Below are positions 7,594 through 17,128 of a stretch of DNA of 64,000 nt, one piece after another. The notes below the pieces were generated by a model, which did no database searches, was not told the origin of the DNA, and saw only the letters and a list, made by a program, of their open reading frames with translations. The DNA comes from Myxococcales bacterium (GTDB lineage: Bacteria > Myxococcota_A > Polyangia > Haliangiales > Haliangiaceae). Each line of letters starts with the position of its first letter. Position 1 is the stretch's first letter. The DNA lies in NCBI GenBank assembly GCA_016707895.1, contig JADJGV010000001.1:917501-981500 (forward strand). The letters are read 5' to 3'. Made by a program: the position numbers and the translations under genes.

Positions 7594-7597
7594 CGTC

Positions 7598-7927
7598 ATG
7601 TTCGAAGCCCTGTCCGTCGCCCGTGAGTTCATCGTCGCCGTCCGTCCGCTCGTCGCGCAGATCGAGCTGCGCGACAAGAACCTCGCCGATCAGCTGCGCC
7701 GCGCCGCAACGAGCGCCGCGCTCAACACCGCCGAGGGTAACCGCCGCGACGGCCGCGACCGCGCCGCCCGCTTCCGCATCGCCGCCGGCGAGTGCGCCGA
7801 GGCCGCCACCGCCGTCCAGGTCGCCGTCGACTGGGGCTACGTGCCCGCCGCCGCGGCCACCGCCGCCCTCGCCCTCGCCGATCGCCTCTGCGCCATGCTC
7901 TGGCGCCTCCGCCACCCCCGCCGCTAG
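7598..7927 (+). CDS. Four helix bundle protein (S23/IVS family), copy B
   Basis: A 109-aa paralog of the divergent copy A. The shared core is QLRRAATSAALNTAEGNRR with a following RDGRDRAARFRIAAGECAEA segment and a VDWGY turn matching VAWGW in copy A. The N-terminal helix MFEALSVAREFIVAVRPLVA fits the family. The AAGGAG motif 6 nt upstream fixes the ATG at 7598, and it lies inside the 3' arm of a 148-bp palindrome. Family members are small, helical and nucleic-acid-associated; no reverse transcriptase or rRNA gene is nearby, so this is a free-standing copy. A hexamer array follows 33 bp downstream. Confidence 0.88.
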   Translation: MFEALSVAREFIVAVRPLVAQIELRDKNLADQLRRAATSAALNTAEGNRRDGRDRAARFRIAAGECAEAATAVQVAVDWGYVPAAAATAALALADRLCAMLWRLRHPRR

Positions 7928-7960
7928 CCGGCTCGCGCCGGGCCACGGCCCGGCGCCTCG

Positions 7961-8074
7961 GATCCCGATCCCGATCCCGATCCCGATCCCGACCCCGTCC
8001 CCGTCCCCGTCCCCGTCCCCGTCCCCGTCCCCGTCCCCGTCCCCGTCCCCGTCCCCGATCCCGTCTCCGTCCCC
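7961..8074. repeat. Hexamer tandem array 2 (19 units)
   Basis: Nineteen in-register 6-bp units: five GATCCC, one GACCCC, ten GTCCCC, then GATCCC, GTCTCC and GTCCCC. This is the same unit family and same strand orientation as the array at 6617-6736, so the two arrays are direct repeats bracketing 1,224 bp. The opposite strand has ten consecutive GGGGAC units, a strong G-quadruplex candidate. It lies directly against the stop codon of the minus-strand anti-sigma gene (8076). Confidence 0.9.
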
Positions 8075-8075
8075 G

Positions 8076-8744
8076 CTACTTCCCCGCCGCCAACCTCCGG
8101 CACACCACGCCCTCGCGCGCCCCACCCCGCAGCTTCTCCCGATCGGGCGCGCGCGGCGCCAGCGCCACGCACACCTCCGCCGCGCCGTCGGTGATCCGGA
8201 ACGCGCCCGGCACCGCCACCGCGTTGCCGCAGCCGATCTGCTGCGGCGCCAGCGGGAACGCCACGTCGCGCCCCTGCACCACGGCGACGTCGACCCACGC
8301 CGCGCCGCCCGGCGCGCAGGTCAGCTCGACCTTCCAGCGATCCGCGTCGCGCACGTCGTCGGGATCGAAGGCGATGACGCCGTCGCGCTCGCGCACCAGC
8401 CGCACCACGACGACGCCCGCGCCCTTGACCCGCACGCCACCGGGTGGCGGCGGGGCCACCGCCGCGGGACGCAGCGCCACCAGCGCCACCGCCGCGCCCG
8501 CCGCCAGCGCCACGCCGCCGATCGCGAGCCGCCAGCGCGCCCACGCGCCACGCGGCTCGACCGCGGGCAGCCGCGGCAACGGCCGCGCGTCGTCGGCGAT
8601 CCGCGCGAACGCGCCCGCGCACGCCGCGCACGCGTCCAGGTGCGCGCGCACCGCCGCGGCGGTCGGCGCGTCGAGCTCGGCCAGCGCCAGCCGCTCGAGG
8701 CGCAGCCACGACACCGGCTCGCCGATGCAGGTCGCGGCGGTCAC
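8076..8744 (-). CDS. Zinc-finger anti-sigma factor, membrane anchored
   Basis: A 222-aa protein expected to bind and inhibit the ECF sigma factor encoded just upstream. The N-terminal cytoplasmic domain has the zinc motif HLDACAAC (HxxxCxxC, about residues 34-41). A transmembrane helix follows near residues 70-90 (IGGVALAAGAAVALVALRP), then an extracytoplasmic domain with four further Cys (ELTCAPGG, IGCGN, EVCVAL, VVCRRL). The GTG start overlaps the sigma-factor stop as GTGA, so the two are translationally coupled. The stop directly abuts hexamer array 2. Confidence 0.85.
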   Translation of the reverse strand: MTAATCIGEPVSWLRLERLALAELDAPTAAAVRAHLDACAACAGAFARIADDARPLPRLPAVEPRGAWARWRLAIGGVALAAGAAVALVALRPAAVAPPPPGGVRVKGAGVVVVRLVRERDGVIAFDPDDVRDADRWKVELTCAPGGAAWVDVAVVQGRDVAFPLAPQQIGCGNAVAVPGAFRITDGAAEVCVALAPRAPDREKLRGGAREGVVCRRLAAGK

Positions 8745-9223
8745 GCGCCCTCCGCGGCCAGCGCCGCCGCCGCGGCGTCGACCCGGGCCAGCCGCTTGCC
8801 GACGGTCTTGCGCGACACGCCGTACAGCGCGGCGATCTCGTCCTGGGTCAGCTCGTCGACGTAGCGCGCCACCAGCACGTCGCGGTGGTCGTCGTCGAGC
8901 CGATCGCACAGCCGCGCCAGCAGGTCGAGCCCGACCACCAGCGCGCCCGACGCGCGCGGCGCCGGCGCCAGCGCCGCCTGCTGCCGCTCGAGCAGCCGGG
9001 CCCGGCCGCGCGCGTCGCGCACGACGTTGAGCGCCCGGTTGGTGACGGCTCGGTAGAGGTAGGGGAGGTCCACGGGTGCGGCTCCGCGCGCGATCAGCTC
9101 GGTGAACAGCGCCTGGACGACGTCGACCGCGTCCTCGCGGTTGCGCAGGATGCGCTCGGCCTTGCGCACGAGCGCGGGCCCGAAGCGCTGGTACGCGGCC
9201 GCGTGTTCACTGGCAGGTGCCAC
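8741..9223 (-). CDS. ECF-family RNA polymerase sigma factor
   Basis: A 160-aa extracytoplasmic-function sigma factor. Region 2 is RKAERILRNREDAVDVVQALFTEL followed by YLYRAVTNRALNVVRD; region 4 is the helix-turn-helix DELTQDEIAALYGVSRKTVG. It is paired with the overlapping zinc-finger anti-sigma gene downstream. A GTG at 9223 is chosen because it leaves a short natural N-terminus. It lies inside the end of the preceding gene, which stops at 9207, a 17-bp overlap; an in-frame GTG at 9244 is an alternative. Co-transcription with the Cys-rich gene upstream is likely. Confidence 0.85.
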   Translation of the reverse strand: MAPASEHAAAYQRFGPALVRKAERILRNREDAVDVVQALFTELIARGAAPVDLPYLYRAVTNRALNVVRDARGRARLLERQQAALAPAPRASGALVVGLDLLARLCDRLDDDHRDVLVARYVDELTQDEIAALYGVSRKTVGKRLARVDAAAAALAAEGA

Positions 9224-10304
9224 CGCGGGTTCCGACGTTGACACACGCCGGCTCGCTGCCAAAGGCGTAGCCCGGGCATTCCATGTCGGTGGTGCAGGCC
9301 CGCGGGAAGAACGAGGTCGTGCACATCGCCAGCACGTCGCCGACGCACGCGCCCGACGCGCAGTCGCCGTCGGCCAGGCAGGCGCCGCCGCTGGCCACCC
9401 GCGGCCCGCCGGTGCAGTGCAGCGCGCCGGCGATGTCGGTGGGGTCGCGATCGGCGTGCGCGACGACGTAGTGCAGCGGCGCGCAGGTGCCGCCGCCGCA
9501 GGTGCTGTCGTCGCGGCACGCGCTGCAGTAGCCGCCGGCGCAGATGCCGGTCGCGCACTGCGCGTCGATCGTGCAGGCCAGGCCGGTGGCGGTCGAGGCC
9601 GGCGCGACGCACGCGGCCCACAGCCCGCGCGACGCCTCGGCGTACGAGACGATGCCGCAGACGTCGCCGCCGGCGCAGTCGGCGTCGGTGGTGCACGCGC
9701 CGCACGCCGAGCCCAGCGGCCCGGGCACGCAGTCACCGCTGGCGCACTCGGCGTCGTCGCCGCAGCTCACGCCGTTGGGGCGCGGCCCGGCCACCAGCGC
9801 CGGCCCGACGCACTCGGCGTCGTCGGCGATCGCCGCGCCGATGTTGGCCAGCACCGCGTGGCCGCCGACCTTGGTCAGCCGGAACCGCACGCCCTGGTAG
9901 AACGCGGGCATGCGCAGCCGGAACGACACCGGCCGCCACGCGCTGGTCGGGATGCGCTCGTCGCGCTCGATCGTGCCGTCGCCGTAGACGTCGACCAGCA
10001 GGTGGACCTCAGCGTCGGCGGCGACGTCGGCCACCAGGTCGAAGCCGACGCAGGTGCCGTCGGTCGACGCGACCTCGGTGAGCTGCGAGATCGCGACGTC
10101 GGCGCCGATCATCGCGACGCCGTGGTCGCCCTCGTGCCAGGTCGGCACCGGCGCGATCTGGCCCTTCTCGAGGTTCCAGCGGCACAGCCGATCGCCGCAC
10201 CACAGGTCGAAGCCGCGGTCGTCGATGACCTGGCCGCAGTCGGTGGCGCCGCCGCTGGTGACGGCGACGCCGGCGAGGAGGAGGAGCGTGGGGAGGTGGC
10301 GCAT
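9207..10304 (-). CDS. Secreted Cys-rich protein with repeated disulfide-type motifs
   Basis: A 365-aa exported protein with a short signal sequence (MRHLPTLLLLAGVAVTSGGA). The first ~170 residues form a beta-rich domain (VEVHLLVDVYGDG, WRPVSFRLRMPAF), possibly carbohydrate- or ligand-binding. The C-terminal ~190 residues are repeated Cys modules of the type CxxDAxCASGxCV and CTTDADCAGGDVC, typical of Myxococcota surface proteins. It lies between the caspase-like gene and the ECF sigma gene on the same strand. No enzymatic motif is visible. Confidence 0.75.
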   Translation of the reverse strand: MRHLPTLLLLAGVAVTSGGATDCGQVIDDRGFDLWCGDRLCRWNLEKGQIAPVPTWHEGDHGVAMIGADVAISQLTEVASTDGTCVGFDLVADVAADAEVHLLVDVYGDGTIERDERIPTSAWRPVSFRLRMPAFYQGVRFRLTKVGGHAVLANIGAAIADDAECVGPALVAGPRPNGVSCGDDAECASGDCVPGPLGSACGACTTDADCAGGDVCGIVSYAEASRGLWAACVAPASTATGLACTIDAQCATGICAGGYCSACRDDSTCGGGTCAPLHYVVAHADRDPTDIAGALHCTGGPRVASGGACLADGDCASGACVGDVLAMCTTSFFPRACTTDMECPGYAFGSEPACVNVGTRGGTCQ

Positions 10305-10378
10305 GGGAGGTCCTGGGGGGCGGAGCGAGCGGGAAGGCTGGCCGGCGGAGACGCAGAGAGAGCCTCGCTGGCGCTCGG

Positions 10379-12043
10379 CTAGCGGACGACGACCACGCCG
10401 ATCGACAGGCCGAGCTGGCCGGTGTCGTGGCGATCGCCGAGGAGGTTGGGCAACGACGGCGCGTAGCTGGCGTCGAAGCGTCCGGTGACGCCGACGCCGG
10501 CGCCGATGATCCAGTCGACGCCGAGGGCGCCGGCGGTGGCGGGGCCGACGTGGGTCTCGTCGGTCGCCGCGCCGTCCTGATCGACGAAGGTGGTGCCGGT
10601 GACCGCCAGGCCGGCGCCGAGCTGCGCGAACCCGGCGACCGGGCCGACGCGGTGCTCGACGCGCCCGATCGCGCCGACGACGCCGGTGTTCCACCGGATC
10701 GTCAGCGGCTCGAGATCGGTGTCGCGGCGCCACTCGTCGCCGCCGTACAGCACCGCCTGCCCGCCGACCAGCACGTTCGGGTGGACCCGGCGCAGCACGT
10801 CGACGCCGAGCCGGGTGCCGACGCCGAGCTGCTCGTGGTAGCCGAACTCCTCGAGCCGATCGGTGTACGCGTCGGCGCGGCCGCCGCCGAGGCCGAGCGT
10901 CGCGCTGATCAGCCACGGCGGGCCACCGGCGGCGCCGCCGCCCTTGGTCGCGCTGGCGATCGGCGCGTCGACCGCGCAGCGACCGAGATCGATCGGCGCG
11001 GCGCCCGGGCCGGCGGTGGCGTCGCAGCGCACCACGCGCGAGGCGGTGCGGAGCAACACCTGGTAGCGCCCCGGCGCCACCGCCACCTGCACCGCGGCGC
11101 CCTTGCGCTTCTGCAGCTCGGCCACCACCGCGCGCGCCGGGGCCTTGACCACCAGCACCTGGCCCTCGGCGTCGGCCGGCAGGGTCAAGGTCGCGGTCGC
11201 CTTCTCGGGGAACGCCAGCGGGATCTCGCCGGCGCCCTTGAGGTCGACCTCGACCGACACGTGCTGGCTGCCGACCGCGGTGGCGGCGGTGGCGACCAGC
11301 GTCTGGTGGTACGTGTAGCGGTAGGCCTCGTCGAGCGAGACCTGGCCGTCGTGGTTGTCGTCGGCGGCGCCGCGCAGCCCGACCAGGAAGTGGTGCGTGA
11401 AGTACGACGAGCGCAGGAAGTCGGACTCCTGCGACAGCTCGCTGCCGGTCGACGACGCCAGCACCGCGACGCCGCTGGCGTCGAGCCGCGCCCGCGAGTT
11501 GTACGAGAAGTCGGCGGCCGGCTCGGCGCCCTTGATCCGCGAGAACGCGCCGCTCTGGCACGCGTCGAGCACCACGACGGTCAGCGCGGCGCGGGTCGCG
11601 AACAGCCGCGCGCGCAGCGTCTCGAGCGCGAACTCGTCGGGGCCGAGCGACAGCCCCGCGGCCTTGGCGTGCCCCGAGTAGTAGAAGAACACCCGCGCCG
11701 TGCGGCCGGCCGCGGCGTCGGCGGCGACCGCGCGATCGAGCGCGTCGATCGCCGCGCCCAGCGCCCGCGCCGACGGGTTGAGCACGACCTGCACGCGGCT
11801 CGGCGCGTAGCCGCCGAGGTCGCGCAGCACGTCGGCGACCTCGCGGGCGTCGTCCTCGGCGAAGGCCAGCGGCGCCTGCCCGGGGCCGGGGCGGTTGGAG
11901 CCGACGACCAGCGCGTAGCTGACGACGTCGTCGGCGCGGGCGACGCCGGGGGAGGCCCGCGGCGGCGGTGAGCGCGAACAGGGTGCACAGGAGGGGGCGC
12001 ATGGGGGCCTGGGGGTGAGGAGCGGCGGGGGGCTTCGTCCCAT
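10379..12043 (-). CDS. Caspase-like (peptidase C14) protein with EF-hand-like loop and C-terminal barrel-like domain, N-terminus probably frameshifted
   Basis: A 554-aa frame. The caspase fold spans about residues 40-260, with catalytic His in FFYYSGHAKAAG (~125) and catalytic Cys in VVVLDACQSGAF (~162). A calcium-loop-like DDNHDGQVSLDE follows near residue 228. After a linker with PEGA-like character, the last ~180 residues are Gly-rich amphipathic strands (GVGTRLGVDVLRR, GPVAGFAQLGAGLAVTG) ending in LGLSIGVVVVR, as in an outer-membrane barrel. The frame as read starts at 12043 without a signal peptide. In another frame, an ATG at 12002 encodes MRPLLCTLFALTAAA. Removing one base from the G5 run at 11948-11952 would join it to ...GVARADDVVSY, giving a normal signal peptide with ARA cleavage and a 540-aa protein. 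Confidence 0.8.
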   Translation of the reverse strand: MGRSPPPLLTPRPPCAPSCAPCSRSPPPRASPGVARADDVVSYALVVGSNRPGPGQAPLAFAEDDAREVADVLRDLGGYAPSRVQVVLNPSARALGAAIDALDRAVAADAAAGRTARVFFYYSGHAKAAGLSLGPDEFALETLRARLFATRAALTVVVLDACQSGAFSRIKGAEPAADFSYNSRARLDASGVAVLASSTGSELSQESDFLRSSYFTHHFLVGLRGAADDNHDGQVSLDEAYRYTYHQTLVATAATAVGSQHVSVEVDLKGAGEIPLAFPEKATATLTLPADAEGQVLVVKAPARAVVAELQKRKGAAVQVAVAPGRYQVLLRTASRVVRCDATAGPGAAPIDLGRCAVDAPIASATKGGGAAGGPPWLISATLGLGGGRADAYTDRLEEFGYHEQLGVGTRLGVDVLRRVHPNVLVGGQAVLYGGDEWRRDTDLEPLTIRWNTGVVGAIGRVEHRVGPVAGFAQLGAGLAVTGTTFVDQDGAATDETHVGPATAGALGVDWIIGAGVGVTGRFDASYAPSLPNLLGDRHDTGQLGLSIGVVVVR

Positions 12044-12108
12044 TGACACGCGAGCGCGCAGGAATGGGAACCGCGATCCGTCGATCGCGCCCAACCCGCC
12101 GCCAGCCT

Positions 12109-13398
<1,290 letters not shown>

Positions 13399-13409
13399 CG
13401 ACGCCGAGC

Positions 13410-13847
13410 TTACTTCCGCAGCAGGGTCGGGTGCGCGCCGAGGACGATCACCGCGGCGGCCGCCACCATCACGACGTACGGCAGGGCCCGGGGCAGCTCC
13501 TTGACGTTGCCGATGCGGAACCGCTTGACCTGGGCGCGGGTGAAGCCGTGGATCGCGAACAGGGTCAGCGCGACGATCGTCAGCTTGACGTGCAGCCAGC
13601 CGCCGGTCTTGAACGCGGTGGGCGTGGTGCCGAACGCGATCCAGAAGCCGCACACCAAGGCGAGGGTCGCACCCAGATCCATGATCATCGCGGTGCGGCC
13701 CTCCTGCCGGGCGCACACGTCGCGGGCCGGGCCCTCGACCATCGCGTGGACGCGCAGGAGGTACAGGGTGGCCAGCATCCCCGCGATCCATGCGACGAAG
13801 CCGATGATGTGGCCGATATGCAGCCAGGCGTGGGCCGTGATGCTCAT
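13410..13847 (-). CDS. HemJ/CopD-like integral membrane protein
   Basis: A 145-aa protein with four hydrophobic helices. Helix 1 has HAWLHIGHIIGFVAWIAGML with conserved His residues, and helix 3 is preceded by GGWLHVKLTIVALTLFAIHG, a His/Lys pattern of the HemJ (UPF0093) family. Canonical HemJ is the oxygen-independent protoporphyrinogen IX oxidase of haem synthesis. Residue spacing and length fit, but this family grades into CopD-like proteins, so the enzymatic call is probable rather than firm. Same strand as dinB, 11 bp apart. Confidence 0.7.
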   Translation of the reverse strand: MSITAHAWLHIGHIIGFVAWIAGMLATLYLLRVHAMVEGPARDVCARQEGRTAMIMDLGATLALVCGFWIAFGTTPTAFKTGGWLHVKLTIVALTLFAIHGFTRAQVKRFRIGNVKELPRALPYVVMVAAAAVIVLGAHPTLLRK

Positions 13848-13989
13848 GGCGCTCTTATAGCCCGGGGCGCCGGCGCGGGCGCCCCCCCGATCGACCACGA
13901 TCGACCGGGCCGGGCCTTCGCCGCTGGCGTCGCGGCCACCGATCTCACTACAATGGGCGCCTGGCGCTCGGCGCCGGGCTGGAGACCTC

Positions 13990-16152
13990 ATGCGCACCAC
14001 CGACGCGCTCGCCGCGCTCGCCCTCGTCATCGCCTCCGCGTTCGTGCCGGCCTGCTCGTGCGGGAGCACGCCCGGCGACGCCCCCGAATGCGTCGGCGGC
14101 ACCGACCTCGACGGCGACCACTACGGCGCCAACTGCCCGGCCGGCGCCGACTGCAACGACAGCGATCCCGCGCTGCACGACGACTGCTGCGCCGCCGGCA
14201 TCTACCAGGGCTGCCCCTGCGATCCGGCGGTCGACACCGCCCCGGTGCCGTGCTTCGACGGGCCGCCCGCCCTGGCTGGCACCGGCGCCTGCGTCAAGGG
14301 CACCCGCACCTGCAACTCCACGACCGGCACCTGGAACCTGTGCCTCGGTCAGGTGCTGCCCAACGACGAGGTGTGCAACGCCTCCGACGACGACTGCGAC
14401 AGCGCCACCGACGAGGGCGTCATGTCGGCGTGCGGCAACTGCCTGCCCGGCTGCGACGGCGCCGGCGTCGACACCGACCCGTTCCCCTGCACCGCGATGA
14501 ACCCGTCGATCGAGTGCGACGGCGTCGGCGTCGACCCGATGGGCGACATCGTCCTCGACAGCTCGACGATCGAGAACCACTTCCTGTGGATCGCCAACGA
14601 TCACGACGGCACGGTGACCAAGCTCGACACCCGCACCGGGGCCGAGGTCGGCCGCTACGCGACGGTGACCCACGCCCGGGTCGTCAACCACACCGGCCGC
14701 AACTTCCCGCTGTACAGCGACGGCACCGCGGGCGGCGGCTACGCCACCAACCGCCCGTCGCGCACCGCGGTCGACTTCTACGGCGACGTCTGGGTGGCCA
14801 ACCGCGCGCCCGGCGCCCAGCCCAGCATCACCAAGATCTGGAACGCGACCGCCGACTGCGTCGACGCCAACGCCAACGGCATGATCGACACCTCGCGCGA
14901 CGTCGACGGCAACAACCGGATCGACCCGGCCAACCCGGCCGAGTTCTTCGGCGAGGCCGACGAGTGCATCGCCATGACGGTGGTGGTCGGCAACCAGGGC
15001 GACGCCAACTACTGGCAGGCCCGGGCGCTGGCGATCGACGCCGGCATGGCCGACCCGGGCCAGCGCAACCCCGGCAACGTCTGGGTCGGCATGTTCAGCG
15101 AGCAGGCCTTCTACCAGATCGACGGCAACACCGGCGCGCTCTTGCAGCGGGTGCCGCAGACCGGCAGCTTCGCCACCGCGCTCGGCGTGAACATCAGCCC
15201 GTACGGCGCGGCCATCGACGGCATGGGCCGGCTGTGGGCGCCGAGCGGCTGCTGCGGCGCGGTCTACCTCGCGCGCATCGACACCGGCGCCAACCCGGCC
15301 CCGCTGTCGTACGTGATGCAGCAGTCGGCCGGCGGCTCCTACGGCATCGCGGTCGACCTGCAGAACCGGGTGTGGCTGGGCGGCTACCCGACCAACGAGA
15401 CGTTCCGCTACGACCCCGCGACCAACACCTGGCTCTCGGTGGCGCTGGCCGGCCTGACGCCGGGCTGGGCGGTGCGCGGCATCGGCATCGACACCCGCGG
15501 CAACGTCTGGGGCGCGCTGCACACCAACCCGTCGTTCACCGGCTCGCGGCTGGTGCGGATCAACGCCGACACCGCCACCGCCACCGGCGTGTGGGACATC
15601 CCGGGTCAGAACGTGCCGGTCGGCGCCGGCGTCGACTTCGACGGCGACGTCTGGGCGGTCAACCAGAGCTCGTCGACGGCGTCGCGGCTGCACATCGACC
15701 AGACCACCGGCGAGCCGGCGGCGCACCCGATGACCGGCAACACCGTCGACACCTTCCCGGTCGGCCAGCACCCGTACACCTACTCGGACTTCACCGGCCT
15801 CGGGCTGCGCACCGTGACGCGGTCGCAGGGCGAGTACATCGTCCCGATCCAGGGCTGCGCCAGCGGGCGCGCCGCGAAGTGGGTGGCCGTGACCTGGACC
15901 CAGACCACGCCGCCCGGGACCCGGGTCGAGGTCTACGTGCGCTCGGGCGACGACCTGCTGACCCTCGATCAGCAGCCGATCTTCGGGCCGTGGACGATGT
16001 CGCCGGCCGACCTGCAGCAGCCGCCGGGCCCGGTGCCCGACGGCAAGTACCTGCTGTTGATCCTGCGGTTGATCTCGGACGACCGCGAGTCGACGCCCAT
16101 CGTGCACAGCTACAACGTGCAGTGGAGCTGCGACGACCCGCCGCCGATGTGA
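13990..16152 (+). CDS. Large Cys-rich lipoprotein with NHL/virginiamycin-lyase-like repeats
   Basis: A 720-aa lipoprotein with signal peptide and lipobox (ASAFVPAC, Cys ~22). Residues ~37-140 carry MopE-type repeats: DLDGDHYGANCPAGADCND (calcium/Cys motif) and NASDDDCDSATDEG. From ~170 to ~600 there is a six-bladed-propeller-like series of repeats (GNVWVGMFSEQAFYQIDG, NRVWLGGYPTNETFRYD, GNVWGALHTNPSFTG) resembling Vgb/NHL propellers. A beta-sandwich-like C-terminus ends in SYNVQWSCDDPPPM. GGAG lies 6 nt before the ATG. Function is unknown; it is likely a cell-surface binding protein. Confidence 0.82.
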   Translation: MRTTDALAALALVIASAFVPACSCGSTPGDAPECVGGTDLDGDHYGANCPAGADCNDSDPALHDDCCAAGIYQGCPCDPAVDTAPVPCFDGPPALAGTGACVKGTRTCNSTTGTWNLCLGQVLPNDEVCNASDDDCDSATDEGVMSACGNCLPGCDGAGVDTDPFPCTAMNPSIECDGVGVDPMGDIVLDSSTIENHFLWIANDHDGTVTKLDTRTGAEVGRYATVTHARVVNHTGRNFPLYSDGTAGGGYATNRPSRTAVDFYGDVWVANRAPGAQPSITKIWNATADCVDANANGMIDTSRDVDGNNRIDPANPAEFFGEADECIAMTVVVGNQGDANYWQARALAIDAGMADPGQRNPGNVWVGMFSEQAFYQIDGNTGALLQRVPQTGSFATALGVNISPYGAAIDGMGRLWAPSGCCGAVYLARIDTGANPAPLSYVMQQSAGGSYGIAVDLQNRVWLGGYPTNETFRYDPATNTWLSVALAGLTPGWAVRGIGIDTRGNVWGALHTNPSFTGSRLVRINADTATATGVWDIPGQNVPVGAGVDFDGDVWAVNQSSSTASRLHIDQTTGEPAAHPMTGNTVDTFPVGQHPYTYSDFTGLGLRTVTRSQGEYIVPIQGCASGRAAKWVAVTWTQTTPPGTRVEVYVRSGDDLLTLDQQPIFGPWTMSPADLQQPPGPVPDGKYLLLILRLISDDRESTPIVHSYNVQWSCDDPPPM

Positions 16153-16165
16153 TGGGCGCGCCGTC

Positions 16166-17116
16166 GTGACCACCCTCAAGCTGTTCTTCCACGACGCCTG
16201 CTTCGACGGCGCCGCGTCGGCGGCGCTGTTCGCGGCGTTCTACCGGACCCGGCGCCCGGACGCGACGATCGTCCCGGTCGGCCTGCACCACAAGCTGGGC
16301 GACGCCTTCGCCGACGCCGCGATCGACGGCGACGACAACGCCTGCGTCGACTTCCGCTACTGCCCGCACCCGGCGATGCGCTGGTGGTTCGATCACCACG
16401 CGACCGCGTTCCACCCGGCCGAGCTGGCCGCGCACTTCGAGGCGCGGCGCGATCAGCAGATGGCGTTCGAGCCGACCGCGCCGTCGTGCGCCGGGGTGGT
16501 GACCCGCACGCTGGCCGCGCGCTACGGGTGGACGCCGCCGCCGCACCTCGCCGAGCTGACGGCGTGGGCCGACATCGTCGACGCGGCCGCCTACCCCGAC
16601 GCCGCGACCGCGTGCGCGCTGGGCTCGCCCGCGACCCGCCTGGCGGTGTGGGTGGCCAGCGTCCGCAACGCGCCGCTGATCGCGCGCTTCATCGCCGCGC
16701 TCGAGCGCGAGCCGCTCGAGGCGATCGATCGCGCGCCGTGGGTGCGGGCCGATCTCGATCCGATCCTGACCCGGCGGGCCGGCGATCGCGCGCGCTGGCG
16801 CAAGCTCGGGCAGGTGCGCGGCGAGGTGGTGCTGTTCGACCTGGTCGGGCGCAGCATCGGCTCGCCCGGGCTGACCGCGTACGACCTGTTCCCGGGCTGC
16901 ACGTACACCGTCACGCTCCTGGCCTCGGACAGCGCGGTGAAGGTCGGCGTCGGCTGGAACCCGTGGGGCGGCGCGCGGCGCCACGACCTCGGCCGGCTGT
17001 GCGCCAGCCACGGCGGCGGCGGCCACGCGGTGGTCGGCGGGGTGACGTTGCCCGGCGGCGCGATCGACGCGGGCCGCGCGGTGGCCACGGCGATCGTCAC
17101 GTCGCTCACGGCGTGA
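16166..17116 (+). CDS. DHH-superfamily phosphoesterase
   Basis: A 316-aa predicted metal-dependent phosphoesterase. N-terminal metal motifs are FHDACFDGAASAAL (the family's DADGxxSA region in variant form) and RWWFDHHAT (the DHH signature). The C-terminal DHHA1-type nucleic-acid/substrate motif GGGGHAVVGG closes the protein. Relatives include oligoribonucleases (NrnA type) and cyclic-dinucleotide phosphodiesterases; which applies here cannot be decided. It starts with GTG 13 bp after the preceding lipoprotein stop, and the C-terminus runs to 12 bp from the convergent prepilin-peptidase stop. Confidence 0.85.
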   Translation: MTTLKLFFHDACFDGAASAALFAAFYRTRRPDATIVPVGLHHKLGDAFADAAIDGDDNACVDFRYCPHPAMRWWFDHHATAFHPAELAAHFEARRDQQMAFEPTAPSCAGVVTRTLAARYGWTPPPHLAELTAWADIVDAAAYPDAATACALGSPATRLAVWVASVRNAPLIARFIAALEREPLEAIDRAPWVRADLDPILTRRAGDRARWRKLGQVRGEVVLFDLVGRSIGSPGLTAYDLFPGCTYTVTLLASDSAVKVGVGWNPWGGARRHDLGRLCASHGGGGHAVVGGVTLPGGAIDAGRAVATAIVTSLTA

Positions 17117-17128
17117 GCGCCGCGGCGG

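Noticed and set aside
7098..7597. 23S rRNA intervening sequence inserted in an rRNA gene
   Set aside because: No 23S rRNA-like sequence flanks the module, so the four-helix-bundle genes are free-standing here.
7098..7927. Diversity-generating retroelement with Avd
   Set aside because: No reverse transcriptase, template repeat or variable C-type lectin gene is present; the protein resemblance alone is not enough.
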